The notes: a model not told the origin generated them from the sequence alone. 7,738 nucleotides of DNA from an uncultured Campylobacter sp. (GCA_947090385.1 CAMUNZ010000050.1:1-7738); one strand, 5' to 3'. Positions 1 to 7,077 are shown, numbered from the stretch's first letter. Translations and numbers: made by a program.

Positions 1-388
1 GCTAGCAAATTATTATCTTGATTTCTATATAAGAAAATATGGAGATTTTGAAAAAATAGAATATGCAAAATATCTAAAAATAAAAGCAAATTTTGATTCT
101 TTTGTAAAGCCAAATAGAAATGAAAAATTAATAGAAGATAGCATAAAACAAATAGATATATTTTTATATCAATATCCAAATACAATTTATAAAGCGCTTT
201 TAGAAACTATGAGAACTAAATTTTTGTTGGCTCAAATTTATACGGATCAACAAATTTTAGATCTTTACAAAAGAACTGGACGAAAAGAAAGTGCAGAAGT
301 TTATAGAAAAAAATTGGAAAATAATCCATTTAAAAAAAATGAAATTTTACCACCAAAAACACCTTGGTATGTAAAAATTTTTGAGTAG
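1..388 (+). CDS. bamD: Outer membrane protein assembly factor BamD, C-terminal part (5' end outside window)
   Basis: This open frame enters the window at base 2 and runs about 128 codons to a TAG stop at 386-388. BamD is a TPR-rich lipoprotein on the inner face of the outer membrane, where it works with BamA to insert beta-barrel proteins. The visible part fits the last helical repeats of BamD/YfiO: an ANYYLDFYIRKYG segment, then a FLKIKANFDSF segment, a PNRN motif, and a DLYKRTGRKESAEVYRKKL helix. It ends in a Pro-rich tail (PPKTPWYVKIFE). This repeat pattern is typical of the epsilonproteobacterial BamD proteins as I remember them. The signal peptide and lipobox Cys would lie upstream and cannot be checked. 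Its stop lies nine bases before lon in the same direction, so the two are probably co-transcribed; I recall the same order in Campylobacter jejuni. The family call is by sequence memory only. Confidence 0.82.
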   Translation, partial: LANYYLDFYIRKYGDFEKIEYAKYLKIKANFDSFVKPNRNEKLIEDSIKQIDIFLYQYPNTIYKALLETMRTKFLLAQIYTDQQILDLYKRTGRKESAEVYRKKLENNPFKKNEILPPKTPWYVKIFE

Positions 389-397
389 GAAAAAATT

Positions 398-2752
398 ATG
401 AATAATATAAAACCGATTTTGTTTGACGAAGGAAATTTTTTATATCCTTTTATGATTTCGCCTTTAATTTTTGATGATGAAATAAATTTAAAAACCATAG
501 AAAATTTAAATGTCACGGATGAGATTGCAATAACATCTTTTTCGCCAGATAAAATTTCAAAACAAAAATGTTGCGCGATATTTGGAAAAATTATAAGAAA
601 AGTAGTTTTGCCAGATAATAGAGTAAAAATTTTATTCCAAGGATCGATAGGAATTTTTATAAACGAAATTTCGCAAAACGAAAATGGTTCGTTTTTAGCA
701 AATTTTGATTTTTTGCAAATAAAATTTCCTAAAAAAACTACAACTTTGGCATTGATAAGAACTTTAAAAGATTATTGCGAAACGATTTCAAAAATAACAG
801 ATATTTTTTCAGATGATATGAAAAAAACAATTCAATCTTGCAACGAGCCAGATAGACTTTTAGACATAATAGCAAGTTTAATTCATCTTAAAAAAGATAT
901 CGCTTGTGAAATTTTTTTAGATACAAATTACGAAACAAAATGTGAAAAAATTTTAAATATTTTGCAAGATATCATAGAAACTTGTAAAATAGAAAAAGAG
1001 ATAAAAAGTCGCGTCCATGGCAAAATAGAAAAAAATAACAAAGAGTATTTTTTAAAAGAGCAATTAAGACAAATTCAAAAAGAGCTTGGCGAAAATAAAG
1101 ATTTAGATTTAAAAGAATATGAAGAAAAATTGGAGCTTAAAAAGCCTTTTATGAACGAAGATGTTTACAAAGAGATAAACAAACAAATTTCAAAATTAAA
1201 AAGAGCAAATCCAGATTCTGCTGACGCGTCGATGATGCAAAGTTATTTGGATTGGGCGATAGAAATTCCTTTTGAAAAATTTTGTGATAAAAAATTAAGT
1301 GTAAAAGATGTTGAAGATCAGTTAAATAAAGATCATTTTTCTATATTGAAACCAAAACAAAGAATCGTTGAATATTTTTCTTTAAAAGCTTTTTTAGAAA
1401 AAAGAAATTTATTAAATAATAACAGTAGCACAATTTTATGTTTTTACGGACCTCCAGGAGTTGGAAAAACAAGTCTTGCAAATTCGATAGCGACGGCTTT
1501 ACAAAAATCATTGGTTAGAATAGCACTTGGTGGAATCGAAGATGTAAGCGAGTTAAGAGGACATAGACGAACTTATATAGGATCGATGCCAGGACGAATA
1601 GTTCAAGGATTGATTGAAGCAAAGCAGATGAATCCGGTCGTTGTTTTAGATGAAATCGATAAACTTGGATTTTCTCACAGAGGCGATCCGACTGCAGTTT
1701 TGCTTGAAATTTTAGATCCAGAGCAAAATTCGCATTTTAGAGATCATTTTTTAAATTTCAATGTAGATTTAAGCAAAATTATATTTATAGCGACAGCAAA
1801 TGATATCTCGCAAATTCCAGCTCCTCTTCGTGATAGAATGGAATTTATCGAACTTTCAAGTTATACACCACAGGAAAAATTTCAAATAGCAAAGAATTTT
1901 TTAATTCCACAAGAATTAAAAAAACATGGGCTTCAAAATAGCGAAATTTCGATTAGCGATGGCGCGATAGAAGAAATTATAGAAAAATATACAAGAGAGA
2001 GTGGAGTAAGAAATTTAAGAAGAAAATTTGCTGAAATTTTTAGGAAAATAACAAAAGAAATGGTTTTTGATCCAAAAATTAAAAAAACAAATGTATCTCA
2101 AAAAAATTTATCAAAATTCTTGGATAAAAAAGTTTTTGAATTTGATGAAATTGAAAAAAAAGATAGTATCGGAATCGTAAATGGACTTGCTTGGACGGCA
2201 GTCGGCGGAGTTATGTTAAAGATAGAAGCTATCAAAATTCGAGGAAAAGGTGAAATGAAAATCACAGGGCAACTTGGCGATGTTATGAAAGAAAGTTCGC
2301 AAATCGCTTTTAGTGTCGTTAAAACATTGATAGATGAACGAAAAATAAAAATTTCTAATAACAAAATTTCTGATCAAAAAAGCGTGGCAGACGAAGAAAT
2401 TTATAAAAAATTTGATCTTCATATACATATACCAGAAGGCGCAACGCCAAAAGATGGACCAAGTGCTGGAATTACGATGTGCGTGGCGATCGCTTCTATT
2501 TTAACCGATACAAAAGTAAGAAGCGATGTGGCGATGACTGGCGAAATAACATTGAGTGGAAAAGTCCTTCCTATCGGTGGTTTAAAAGAAAAATTAATAG
2601 CCGCACATAAATGCAAAATAAAAGAAGTTTTAATCCCACAAAAAAATTACAGTAGAGATCTTGAAGACATCCCACAATCAGTAAAAGACGATCTTAAAAT
2701 TACACCGGTTTCTCACATAAAAGAAGTTTTAAAAATTTCACTTTGTGATTGA
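398..2752 (+). CDS. lon: ATP-dependent serine protease Lon (endopeptidase La)
   Basis: Cytoplasmic ring-forming AAA+ protease that unfolds and degrades misfolded and short-lived regulatory proteins. The 784-residue product is full length for LonA. Domains in order: the LON substrate-binding domain (about residues 5-190, including the LPDNRVKILFQG segment); a coiled helical region with EYFLKEQLRQIQKELGE; the AAA+ module with Walker A GPPGVGKTS at 351-359 and Walker B VVVLDEIDK at 414-422 (D418, E419), plus the RESGVRNLRR segment near 533-542; and the protease domain with PKDGPSAG, whose catalytic Ser is S689. The matching Lys of the LPIGGLKEK motif is K732, 43 residues later, the same spacing as E. 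coli S679/K722. The ATG follows an AGGA ribosome-binding site at 387-390 that overlaps the bamD stop, which suggests coupling. No HrcA (CIRCE) operator is visible just upstream. A strong terminator follows directly. Confidence 0.98.
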   Translation: MNNIKPILFDEGNFLYPFMISPLIFDDEINLKTIENLNVTDEIAITSFSPDKISKQKCCAIFGKIIRKVVLPDNRVKILFQGSIGIFINEISQNENGSFLANFDFLQIKFPKKTTTLALIRTLKDYCETISKITDIFSDDMKKTIQSCNEPDRLLDIIASLIHLKKDIACEIFLDTNYETKCEKILNILQDIIETCKIEKEIKSRVHGKIEKNNKEYFLKEQLRQIQKELGENKDLDLKEYEEKLELKKPFMNEDVYKEINKQISKLKRANPDSADASMMQSYLDWAIEIPFEKFCDKKLSVKDVEDQLNKDHFSILKPKQRIVEYFSLKAFLEKRNLLNNNSSTILCFYGPPGVGKTSLANSIATALQKSLVRIALGGIEDVSELRGHRRTYIGSMPGRIVQGLIEAKQMNPVVVLDEIDKLGFSHRGDPTAVLLEILDPEQNSHFRDHFLNFNVDLSKIIFIATANDISQIPAPLRDRMEFIELSSYTPQEKFQIAKNFLIPQELKKHGLQNSEISISDGAIEEIIEKYTRESGVRNLRRKFAEIFRKITKEMVFDPKIKKTNVSQKNLSKFLDKKVFEFDEIEKKDSIGIVNGLAWTAVGGVMLKIEAIKIRGKGEMKITGQLGDVMKESSQIAFSVVKTLIDERKIKISNNKISDQKSVADEEIYKKFDLHIHIPEGATPKDGPSAGITMCVAIASILTDTKVRSDVAMTGEITLSGKVLPIGGLKEKLIAAHKCKIKEVLIPQKNYSRDLEDIPQSVKDDLKITPVSHIKEVLKISLCD

Positions 2753-2787
2753 TAAAATTTGCCTTTTTGGCAAATTTTATTTTTTTT
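2752..2787 (+). terminator. Intrinsic terminator of lon, overlapping the 3' end of mnmG
   Basis: A perfect 12-bp stem, ATAAAATTTGCC (2752-2763) with GGCAAATTTTAT (2769-2780), closes a TTTTT loop and is followed by an unbroken run of T to 2787. It begins on the last base of the lon stop codon. On the plus strand it has the form of a Rho-independent terminator. On the minus strand the same hairpin forms just at the mnmG stop, but no long T-run follows it, so it should be weaker in that direction. The last mnmG codons (Lys-Lys-stop) are the complement of the T-tract and the right arm of the stem. Confidence 0.85.
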
Positions 2788-4630
2788 GAAGTTTTATATA
2801 AATATGAAGCAAATCCACAGCCGCTGGCGTTATACCGCTTATTTGTGAAGCATTAAAAAGAGTTTGTGGATTAAATTTATTAAGTTTTTCTACGACTTCA
2901 TTGCTTAAACCAGAAATTTTTGAAAAATCCAAATTCGACGGAATTTTTACATCTAGCATTTTTTTCATCTTTTCTATATCTTCATTTTGATTTTGTATGT
3001 AATGAAAATATTTCGCTTCTGTTAAAATTTCGCTTAAACTTCTATCATCAAGATTTGCAAAAAATTCATCTATTTTTTTTAGTTTTTCTATAGTAAAACT
3101 TTTTCTAGCAACGATTTTTTGCCAAGTTACGATAGAAACAATTTTTTCTTCATCTAAATTTTGCAAAATTTCGTTGATTTGCTTATTTGGTGTAATCTCT
3201 TTTGATAAAATTTCAAGACCTTTTTTTATATTTTTTGAAATTTTTTCAATCTTTTCATAAATTTCAGATGCAATCAACCCCAAATTTTTGCCATATTTAC
3301 TAAGCCTAAAAATCGCATTTTCTTCTCTTAATAAAAGTCTATATTCCGCCCTGCTTGTGAACATTCTATAAGGCTCTTTTGTTCCCTTTGTAACTAAATC
3401 ATCAATCAAAACGCCGATATAAGCTTCATCTCTTCGCAAAACAAAACTATCTTTTTGTTGCAATGACAAACTAGCATTAATTCCAGCCATTAGCCCTTGT
3501 GCGGCTGCTTCTTCATATCCTGTCGTGCCATTTATCTGTCCAGCTAAAAAAAGTCCTTTGATTTTTTTTGTTTCAAGATTATGTTTTAACTCAGTTGGTT
3601 CTACATAATCATACTCGATAGCATATCCATGACGCACGATTTTAGCATTTTCAAAACCTTCTATCGAATGCAAAAATTCAACTTGAACTTCATAAGGAAG
3701 AGATGTCGAAAGTCCATTTAGATAGTACTCTGTGGCATCTTTTGTTTGTGGCTCTACAAATACGTGATGTCTATCTTTATCGCTAAATCTATTTATTTTA
3801 TCTTCGATACTTGGGCAATATCTAGGACCGATACCTTCAATTTGCCCAGTAAAAAGCGGTGCGCGGTAAAAATTCGAACAAATAATATCATGCGTTTTTT
3901 GATTTGTATAAGCGATAAAACAAGGAAGTTGCGTTGTATTAAGTTTTTCTGTACGAAAACTAAAAAATTTCGGATTTTCATCTCCTTGCTGTTTTTCAAG
4001 CTTATCAAAATTTATACTTTTTGCAGAAACTCTAGGACAAGTTCCGGTTTTTAATCGACCCATTTTTAAACCTAAATCTTTTAAACTTTTACTTAAATTT
4101 TTAGAATTAAATTCCCCGACTCTTCCTGCTTCAAGTTTATTTTCGCCGACATGAATTAAACCGTTTAAAAAAGTCCCAGTTGTGATGATAACCTTTTTAG
4201 CATTATAAATATTACTAAGATGAGTTTTTACCCCGCTAACTTCGCCATTTTTAGTCAAAATTTCAGTCGCTATCTCCTGAGTTATTTCTAAATTTTGCAA
4301 ATTTAAAAGATAATTTCTCATATAAATTCGGTATTTATCCATATCGATTTGTGCCCTACTTCCCCTAACTGCTGGACCTTTACTTTCGTTTAAAATTCTA
4401 AATTGTATTCCGCAATTATCAGTCGCTATGCCCATCATTCCACCAAGTGCATCTATTTCTTTTACTAAATGTCCTTTTGCAAGACCGCCGATTGCTGGAT
4501 TACAGCTAACAGCGCCTATTTGTTCGCATAAAATTGTTATTAAAAGAGTTTTATTTCCCATTTTTGCGGACGCCACACACGCTTCAATGCCTGCATGCCC
4601 ACCACCTATAACTATCACATCGTAATTCAT
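2777..4630 (-). CDS. mnmG: tRNA uridine-5-carboxymethylaminomethyl modification enzyme MnmG (GidA)
   Basis: FAD-dependent enzyme that, with the GTPase MnmE, puts the (carboxymethyl)aminomethyl group on the wobble uridine U34 of certain tRNAs in the cytoplasm, using methylene-tetrahydrofolate and NADH. The 617-residue product is full length (E. coli MnmG is 629). It starts with a Rossmann FAD-binding fold, VIVIGGGHAGIEAC, with the Gly-rich loop at residues 9-14. The family signature around SCNPAIGGLAKGHLVKEIDA carries C43, and GIGPRYCPSIEDK carries C272; these match the two conserved, functionally important Cys of E. coli (47 and 277). The C-terminal part has AGQINGTTGYEEAAAQG and ends in the MnmE/tRNA-binding helical domain (GITPAAVDLLHIYIK). 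The ATG is preceded on the minus strand by an AAGGA site (4641-4645). The gene is convergent with lon and divergent from bioB. Confidence 0.98.
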   Translation of the reverse strand: MNYDVIVIGGGHAGIEACVASAKMGNKTLLITILCEQIGAVSCNPAIGGLAKGHLVKEIDALGGMMGIATDNCGIQFRILNESKGPAVRGSRAQIDMDKYRIYMRNYLLNLQNLEITQEIATEILTKNGEVSGVKTHLSNIYNAKKVIITTGTFLNGLIHVGENKLEAGRVGEFNSKNLSKSLKDLGLKMGRLKTGTCPRVSAKSINFDKLEKQQGDENPKFFSFRTEKLNTTQLPCFIAYTNQKTHDIICSNFYRAPLFTGQIEGIGPRYCPSIEDKINRFSDKDRHHVFVEPQTKDATEYYLNGLSTSLPYEVQVEFLHSIEGFENAKIVRHGYAIEYDYVEPTELKHNLETKKIKGLFLAGQINGTTGYEEAAAQGLMAGINASLSLQQKDSFVLRRDEAYIGVLIDDLVTKGTKEPYRMFTSRAEYRLLLREENAIFRLSKYGKNLGLIASEIYEKIEKISKNIKKGLEILSKEITPNKQINEILQNLDEEKIVSIVTWQKIVARKSFTIEKLKKIDEFFANLDDRSLSEILTEAKYFHYIQNQNEDIEKMKKMLDVKIPSNLDFSKISGLSNEVVEKLNKFNPQTLFNASQISGITPAAVDLLHIYIKLQKK

Positions 4631-4683
4631 TTTTTGATATTCCTTTAAAATTTAAAAGTGTGAATTTATCAAAATTTAGGTTA

Positions 4684-4693
4684 ATTTTATATA
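4684..4693 (-). promoter_or_regulatory. Candidate -10 region of the mnmG promoter
   Basis: Read on the minus strand this is TATATAAAAT, about 54 bases before the mnmG start codon. It overlaps the bioB -10 box on the other strand, so the two promoters would share the same AT-rich core and might compete. No clear -35 is visible, which is normal for Campylobacter-type housekeeping promoters. A weaker alternative, GATAAA, lies nearer the gene (complement of about 4664-4669). Confidence 0.35.
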
Positions 4694-4695
4694 AT
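4690..4695 (+). promoter_or_regulatory. Likely -10 box (TATAAT) of the bioB operon promoter
   Basis: A perfect TATAAT followed by G, preceded by a T-rich stretch (TTAATTTTA), matches the Campylobacter sigma-70 form with an extended, T-rich upstream region rather than a fixed -35. Transcription would start near 4702, giving a leader of about 30 bases with the bioB ribosome-binding site in it. The leader is too short for a riboswitch. Confidence 0.6.
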
Positions 4696-4721
4696 GTGCT
4701 TTTAAATTTACACTTATAAAA

Positions 4722-4726
4722 AAGGA
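4722..4726 (+). promoter_or_regulatory. Ribosome-binding site that fixes the TTG start of bioB
   Basis: AAGGA lies six bases before TTG at 4733. No in-frame ATG follows until codon 110, far inside the radical-SAM domain, so TTG is the only sensible start. Confidence 0.75.
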
Positions 4727-4732
4727 AAAATT

Positions 4733-5713
4733 TTGAGTTTTATATCAAATTTAGCAAATTCTATAATAAATGGCTGTGAAATTTCAAAAGAAGATGCCAT
4801 AAATTTAGCCAAAACCGATGATTTAGATGAGTTATTAAAAAATGCAGATCTTATAAGAAAGCATTTTTGTGGAGATGAATTTAATCTTTGTTCTATTATA
4901 AATGCAAAATCAGGCAGGTGTAGCGAGAACTGCAAATACTGCGCTCAATCAACTCATTTTAAAACTTCATCGCCAGTTTATCCACTTTTAGATGATGAAG
5001 TAATTTACAAAGAAGCCTTTAAATTTGAAAATAAAGGCGTTCATAGATTTTCACTAGTAATGAGTGGAAAAGGCGTAAAAGATAACGGAAGCGAACTTCC
5101 AAAACTTGAAGAAATTTATAAATTTTTAAGCCAAAATTCAAAAATTCATCTTTGTGGATCTTTTGGAATAGTAAGTTATGAAACTTTACTAAAACTTAAA
5201 AACGCTGGGCTAAAAACCTATCATCACAATCTTGAAACTTCAAGGAGATTTTATCCTCAAATTTGTTCAACTCACGATGATAGGATAAACACTATCAAAA
5301 ACGCAAAACTTGCAGGACTTGATGTCTGTAGTGGCGGAATTTTTGGAATGGGAGAGAATTTAATCGATAGAATCGACATGGCTTTTGATTTAAAAGAGCT
5401 TAAAATTTCAAGTGTGCCTTTAAATATTTTATCCCCTATAAAAGGAACACCGCTTGAAAAATTACCACCTCTTCCAAAAGATGAAATTTTAAAAAGTATT
5501 GCCATTTTTAGATTTATTTTACCAAAGGCTTATTTAAGATATGCAGGTGGGAGAAATAATTTAGGCGAGTTTGTAGAAACTGGGCTAAAAGGCGGCATAA
5601 ACTCGGCTTTAACAGGGGATTTTTTAACAACCAAGGGAGATGGTGTAGAAAGCGATAAAAAGATGGTTTTAAGAAATGGATTTAAAATGGAGAATAAATG
5701 TTTAATGGATTAA
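4733..5713 (+). CDS. bioB: Biotin synthase BioB with a variant auxiliary-cluster site
   Basis: Radical-SAM enzyme that inserts sulfur into dethiobiotin, the last step of biotin synthesis, in the cytoplasm. The 326-residue product starts with TTG. The radical-SAM [4Fe-4S] motif is CSENCKYC (C63, C67, C70). Other family marks are YHHNLETS (163-170), VCSGGIFGMGE (198-208, C199), SPIKGTPL (234-241) and YLRYAGGRNNL (268-278, R269). E. coli BioB holds its sacrificial [2Fe-2S] cluster with C97, C128, C188 and R260. C141, C199 and R269 appear to match the last three, but the C97 place, in HRFSLVMSGKG, is Ser (S107). Extra Cys are present at 15, 46, 53 and 178. This pattern resembles the oxygen-sensitive BioB group reported in anaerobes with a different auxiliary Fe-S cluster, rather than the E. 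coli type. It is the first gene of a likely bioB-ribE-yfiH operon, and its end overlaps ribE by 16 bases. Confidence 0.95.
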   Translation: MSFISNLANSIINGCEISKEDAINLAKTDDLDELLKNADLIRKHFCGDEFNLCSIINAKSGRCSENCKYCAQSTHFKTSSPVYPLLDDEVIYKEAFKFENKGVHRFSLVMSGKGVKDNGSELPKLEEIYKFLSQNSKIHLCGSFGIVSYETLLKLKNAGLKTYHHNLETSRRFYPQICSTHDDRINTIKNAKLAGLDVCSGGIFGMGENLIDRIDMAFDLKELKISSVPLNILSPIKGTPLEKLPPLPKDEILKSIAIFRFILPKAYLRYAGGRNNLGEFVETGLKGGINSALTGDFLTTKGDGVESDKKMVLRNGFKMENKCLMD

Positions 5714-6312
5714 TAAGAGAAATCGGCGAAGTTATAAACTTTGATGGCAAAAATTTAAGCATAAAAGCAAAATACCGTCCAAATTTGGGCGATAGTATCG
5801 CGGTAAATGGAGCTTGTTTAAGCGTAATCAAAATTTTTGATTTTGGATTTTGTGTTGAAATTAGCTCAGAAAGTTCTAAGAATTTAGCTATTCAAAATTT
5901 ACGAAATAAAGTTCATATCGAGCCAGCAATGAGTTTGAATCAAAATATTGACGGTCATTTAATGCAAGGACATATAGATTTTTTGGGCAAAATTACAAAA
6001 ATTACAAAACTTCAAAATGGTTTTGATTTTTTTATAAAATTACCAAAAGAAGCTATGAAATTTGTCGCAAAAAAGGGATCTATAGCGATAGATGGCATAA
6101 GTCTTACTATAAATGAAATTTTTGATGAAAATCATGAAATTCGTTTAACAATCATTCCGATTACTATGCGCGAAACGCTTTTTGGTGAATTTAAAACAGG
6201 AAGAATTGTAAATGTAGAAACCGACGCATTGGCAAAATATGTCGTAAGATTTTTGGAAATAAAAAAGGAGATTTCGTGGGAAGATGTGGAGAAAATTTCG
6301 AGTTTGTATTAG
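5698..6312 (+). CDS. ribE: Riboflavin synthase, alpha subunit
   Basis: Makes riboflavin by dismutation of two molecules of 6,7-dimethyl-8-ribityllumazine, the last step of the pathway, as a cytoplasmic trimer. The 204-residue product has the expected two tandem lumazine-binding repeats. Repeat one starts MFNGLIREIGEV (canonical MFTGII) and carries VNGACLSV at 37-44. Repeat two follows DGHLMQGHIDFLGKI (85-99) and carries IDGISLTI at 131-138, ending ETDALAKYVVRFL. The usual IPHT motif is IPIT here (residues 153-156), so its His is absent. The ATG lies inside the bioB end, five bases after a GGAG site at 5689-5692, which points to translational coupling. The last 37 bases overlap the next gene and contain its ribosome-binding site. 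The ribE/ribC name varies between genera; the function call is firm. Confidence 0.93.
   Translation: MFNGLIREIGEVINFDGKNLSIKAKYRPNLGDSIAVNGACLSVIKIFDFGFCVEISSESSKNLAIQNLRNKVHIEPAMSLNQNIDGHLMQGHIDFLGKITKITKLQNGFDFFIKLPKEAMKFVAKKGSIAIDGISLTINEIFDENHEIRLTIIPITMRETLFGEFKTGRIVNVETDALAKYVVRFLEIKKEISWEDVEKISSLY
6261..6270 (+). promoter_or_regulatory. Ribosome-binding site within ribE that fixes the GTG start of the yfiH-like gene
   Basis: AAAAAAGGAG is the strongest Shine-Dalgarno sequence in the window and lies five bases before GTG at 6276. It supports a GTG start deep inside ribE and a 37-base overlap. No in-frame ATG occurs before codon 58 of the downstream gene, just ahead of the conserved His motif. 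Confidence 0.75.
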
Positions 6313-7037
6313 ATAAAAATGCCGGCTTTACAAATAAAAATTTTGGAAATTTGGCGTTTTATGAAAATTTTGATTTTATAAAAACGTTTGAAAATAGAAA
6401 ACAACTTGCAAAAATTCTAAATTTAAATGTGAAAAATTTAATTTTTATGAATCAAATGCATGGATGCGAAATCGTAAATGTGGATGAAATTTTTTTAAAC
6501 AAATTTCATGAAAATTTTGACAATTTTATAAATAATTTTGATTTTAAAAAAACTTCAAGTGAAATTTTAAAACAAAAATTTAACAAAATTTGTCCTAAAT
6601 GCGATGCTTTTATTTCTAATTTAAATGAAATTTCTCTTTGCGTTATGGTCGCTGATTGTTCGCCAATTTTAGTCAAAAATGAAGGAAATTTTGCAGCAAT
6701 TCATGCCGGAAGAAAAGGCATAGAAAAAAAGATTTTAACAAAAACGATTTTGCAAATGGAAAAAATTTTTAACACAAAAAGAGATAAATTTGAAATTTTT
6801 ATCGGACCAAATATAAAACAAAATTGCTATGAAATCGGCGATTTAAAAATGCCAAATTTTGAAAAATTCATCAAAAATAAAAAATTTTCGCAAGATTTAG
6901 CTTTAAAAGATGAAATTGAAAAATTAAATATATCAAATTACTATTTTAGCGATGTTTGCACAAAATGTGATGATAATTTTTTCTCATACAGAAAAGATAA
7001 AAATTGCGGAAGATTTGCAGGTTTTATAAAAAAATAA
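6276..7037 (+). CDS. pgeF: Laccase-domain (YfiH/PgeF/YlmD, DUF152) family protein
   Basis: Members of this family (E. coli YfiH/PgeF, Bacillus YlmD, mammalian LACC1) bind a metal with a His-Cys-His site. They have been linked to peptidoglycan editing and, for several members, to purine nucleoside phosphorylase/adenosine deaminase activity. The 253-residue product has all three ligands: H62 in NQMHG, C128 in VADCSP and H143 in IHAG. The family motifs FIGPNIKQNCYEIG (175-188) and FFSYRKDKNCGRFAGFI (235-251) are also clear, as is an NR pair at 40-41. Differences: HAGRKG replaces HAGWRG, the N-terminal TRxGG motif is missing, about 20-30 extra residues (roughly 71-105, rich in Phe/Asn/Lys) lie between H62 and C128, and there are two CxxC pairs (106/109 and 228/231). 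No signal peptide is seen, so it is likely cytoplasmic. The GTG start overlaps ribE. The exact role is uncertain; the symbol is by family. Confidence 0.83.
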   Translation: MGRCGENFEFVLDKNAGFTNKNFGNLAFYENFDFIKTFENRKQLAKILNLNVKNLIFMNQMHGCEIVNVDEIFLNKFHENFDNFINNFDFKKTSSEILKQKFNKICPKCDAFISNLNEISLCVMVADCSPILVKNEGNFAAIHAGRKGIEKKILTKTILQMEKIFNTKRDKFEIFIGPNIKQNCYEIGDLKMPNFEKFIKNKKFSQDLALKDEIEKLNISNYYFSDVCTKCDDNFFSYRKDKNCGRFAGFIKK

Positions 7038-7077
7038 TTTTATAAAAACAAAATTAAAAGTTGGATATTATTTTAAA

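Larger units (their letters stand above)
4648..4715. repeat. Imperfect inverted repeat flanking the mnmG/bioB divergent promoter region
   Basis: AAGTGTGAATTTA at 4656-4668 is matched in inverted orientation by TAAATTTACACTT at 4703-4715 (12 of 13 positions). A second, offset pair is exact over 11 bases: AAATTTAAAAG at 4648-4658 and CTTTTAAATTT at 4699-4709. The arms are about 34-40 bp apart and enclose the TATAAT box, so they are placed as paired operator half-sites might be. The arms are AT-rich, so chance similarity is possible. I do not recognise a BirA (TTGTAAACC-type) biotin operator in them. Confidence 0.4.

Noticed and set aside
2154..2161. A8 tract in lon as a phase-variation site
   Set aside because: It encodes an ordinary Glu-Lys-Lys-Asp stretch, Lon is intact, and A-runs of this length are common in this base composition.
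2098..2616. Several 65-88 codon minus-strand frames inside lon
   Set aside because: They are antisense to the conserved Lon protease domain, overlap each other, and have no features of real genes.
3746..4054. A 102-codon open frame on the plus strand opposite mnmG
   Set aside because: It lies wholly antisense to the conserved middle of MnmG, has no recognisable motif or ribosome-binding site, and is Lys/Ile/Phe-rich as expected for a shadow frame in AT-rich DNA.
4696..4732. Possible biotin- or flavin-sensing riboswitch upstream of bioB/ribE
   Set aside because: The leader is only about 30 bases, and no FMN (RFN) element motifs are seen before ribE, which starts inside bioB.
4631..4732. A BirA-type biotin operator
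   Set aside because: No TTGTAAACC/GGTTTACAA pair is present; only the unrelated AT-rich inverted repeat is found.
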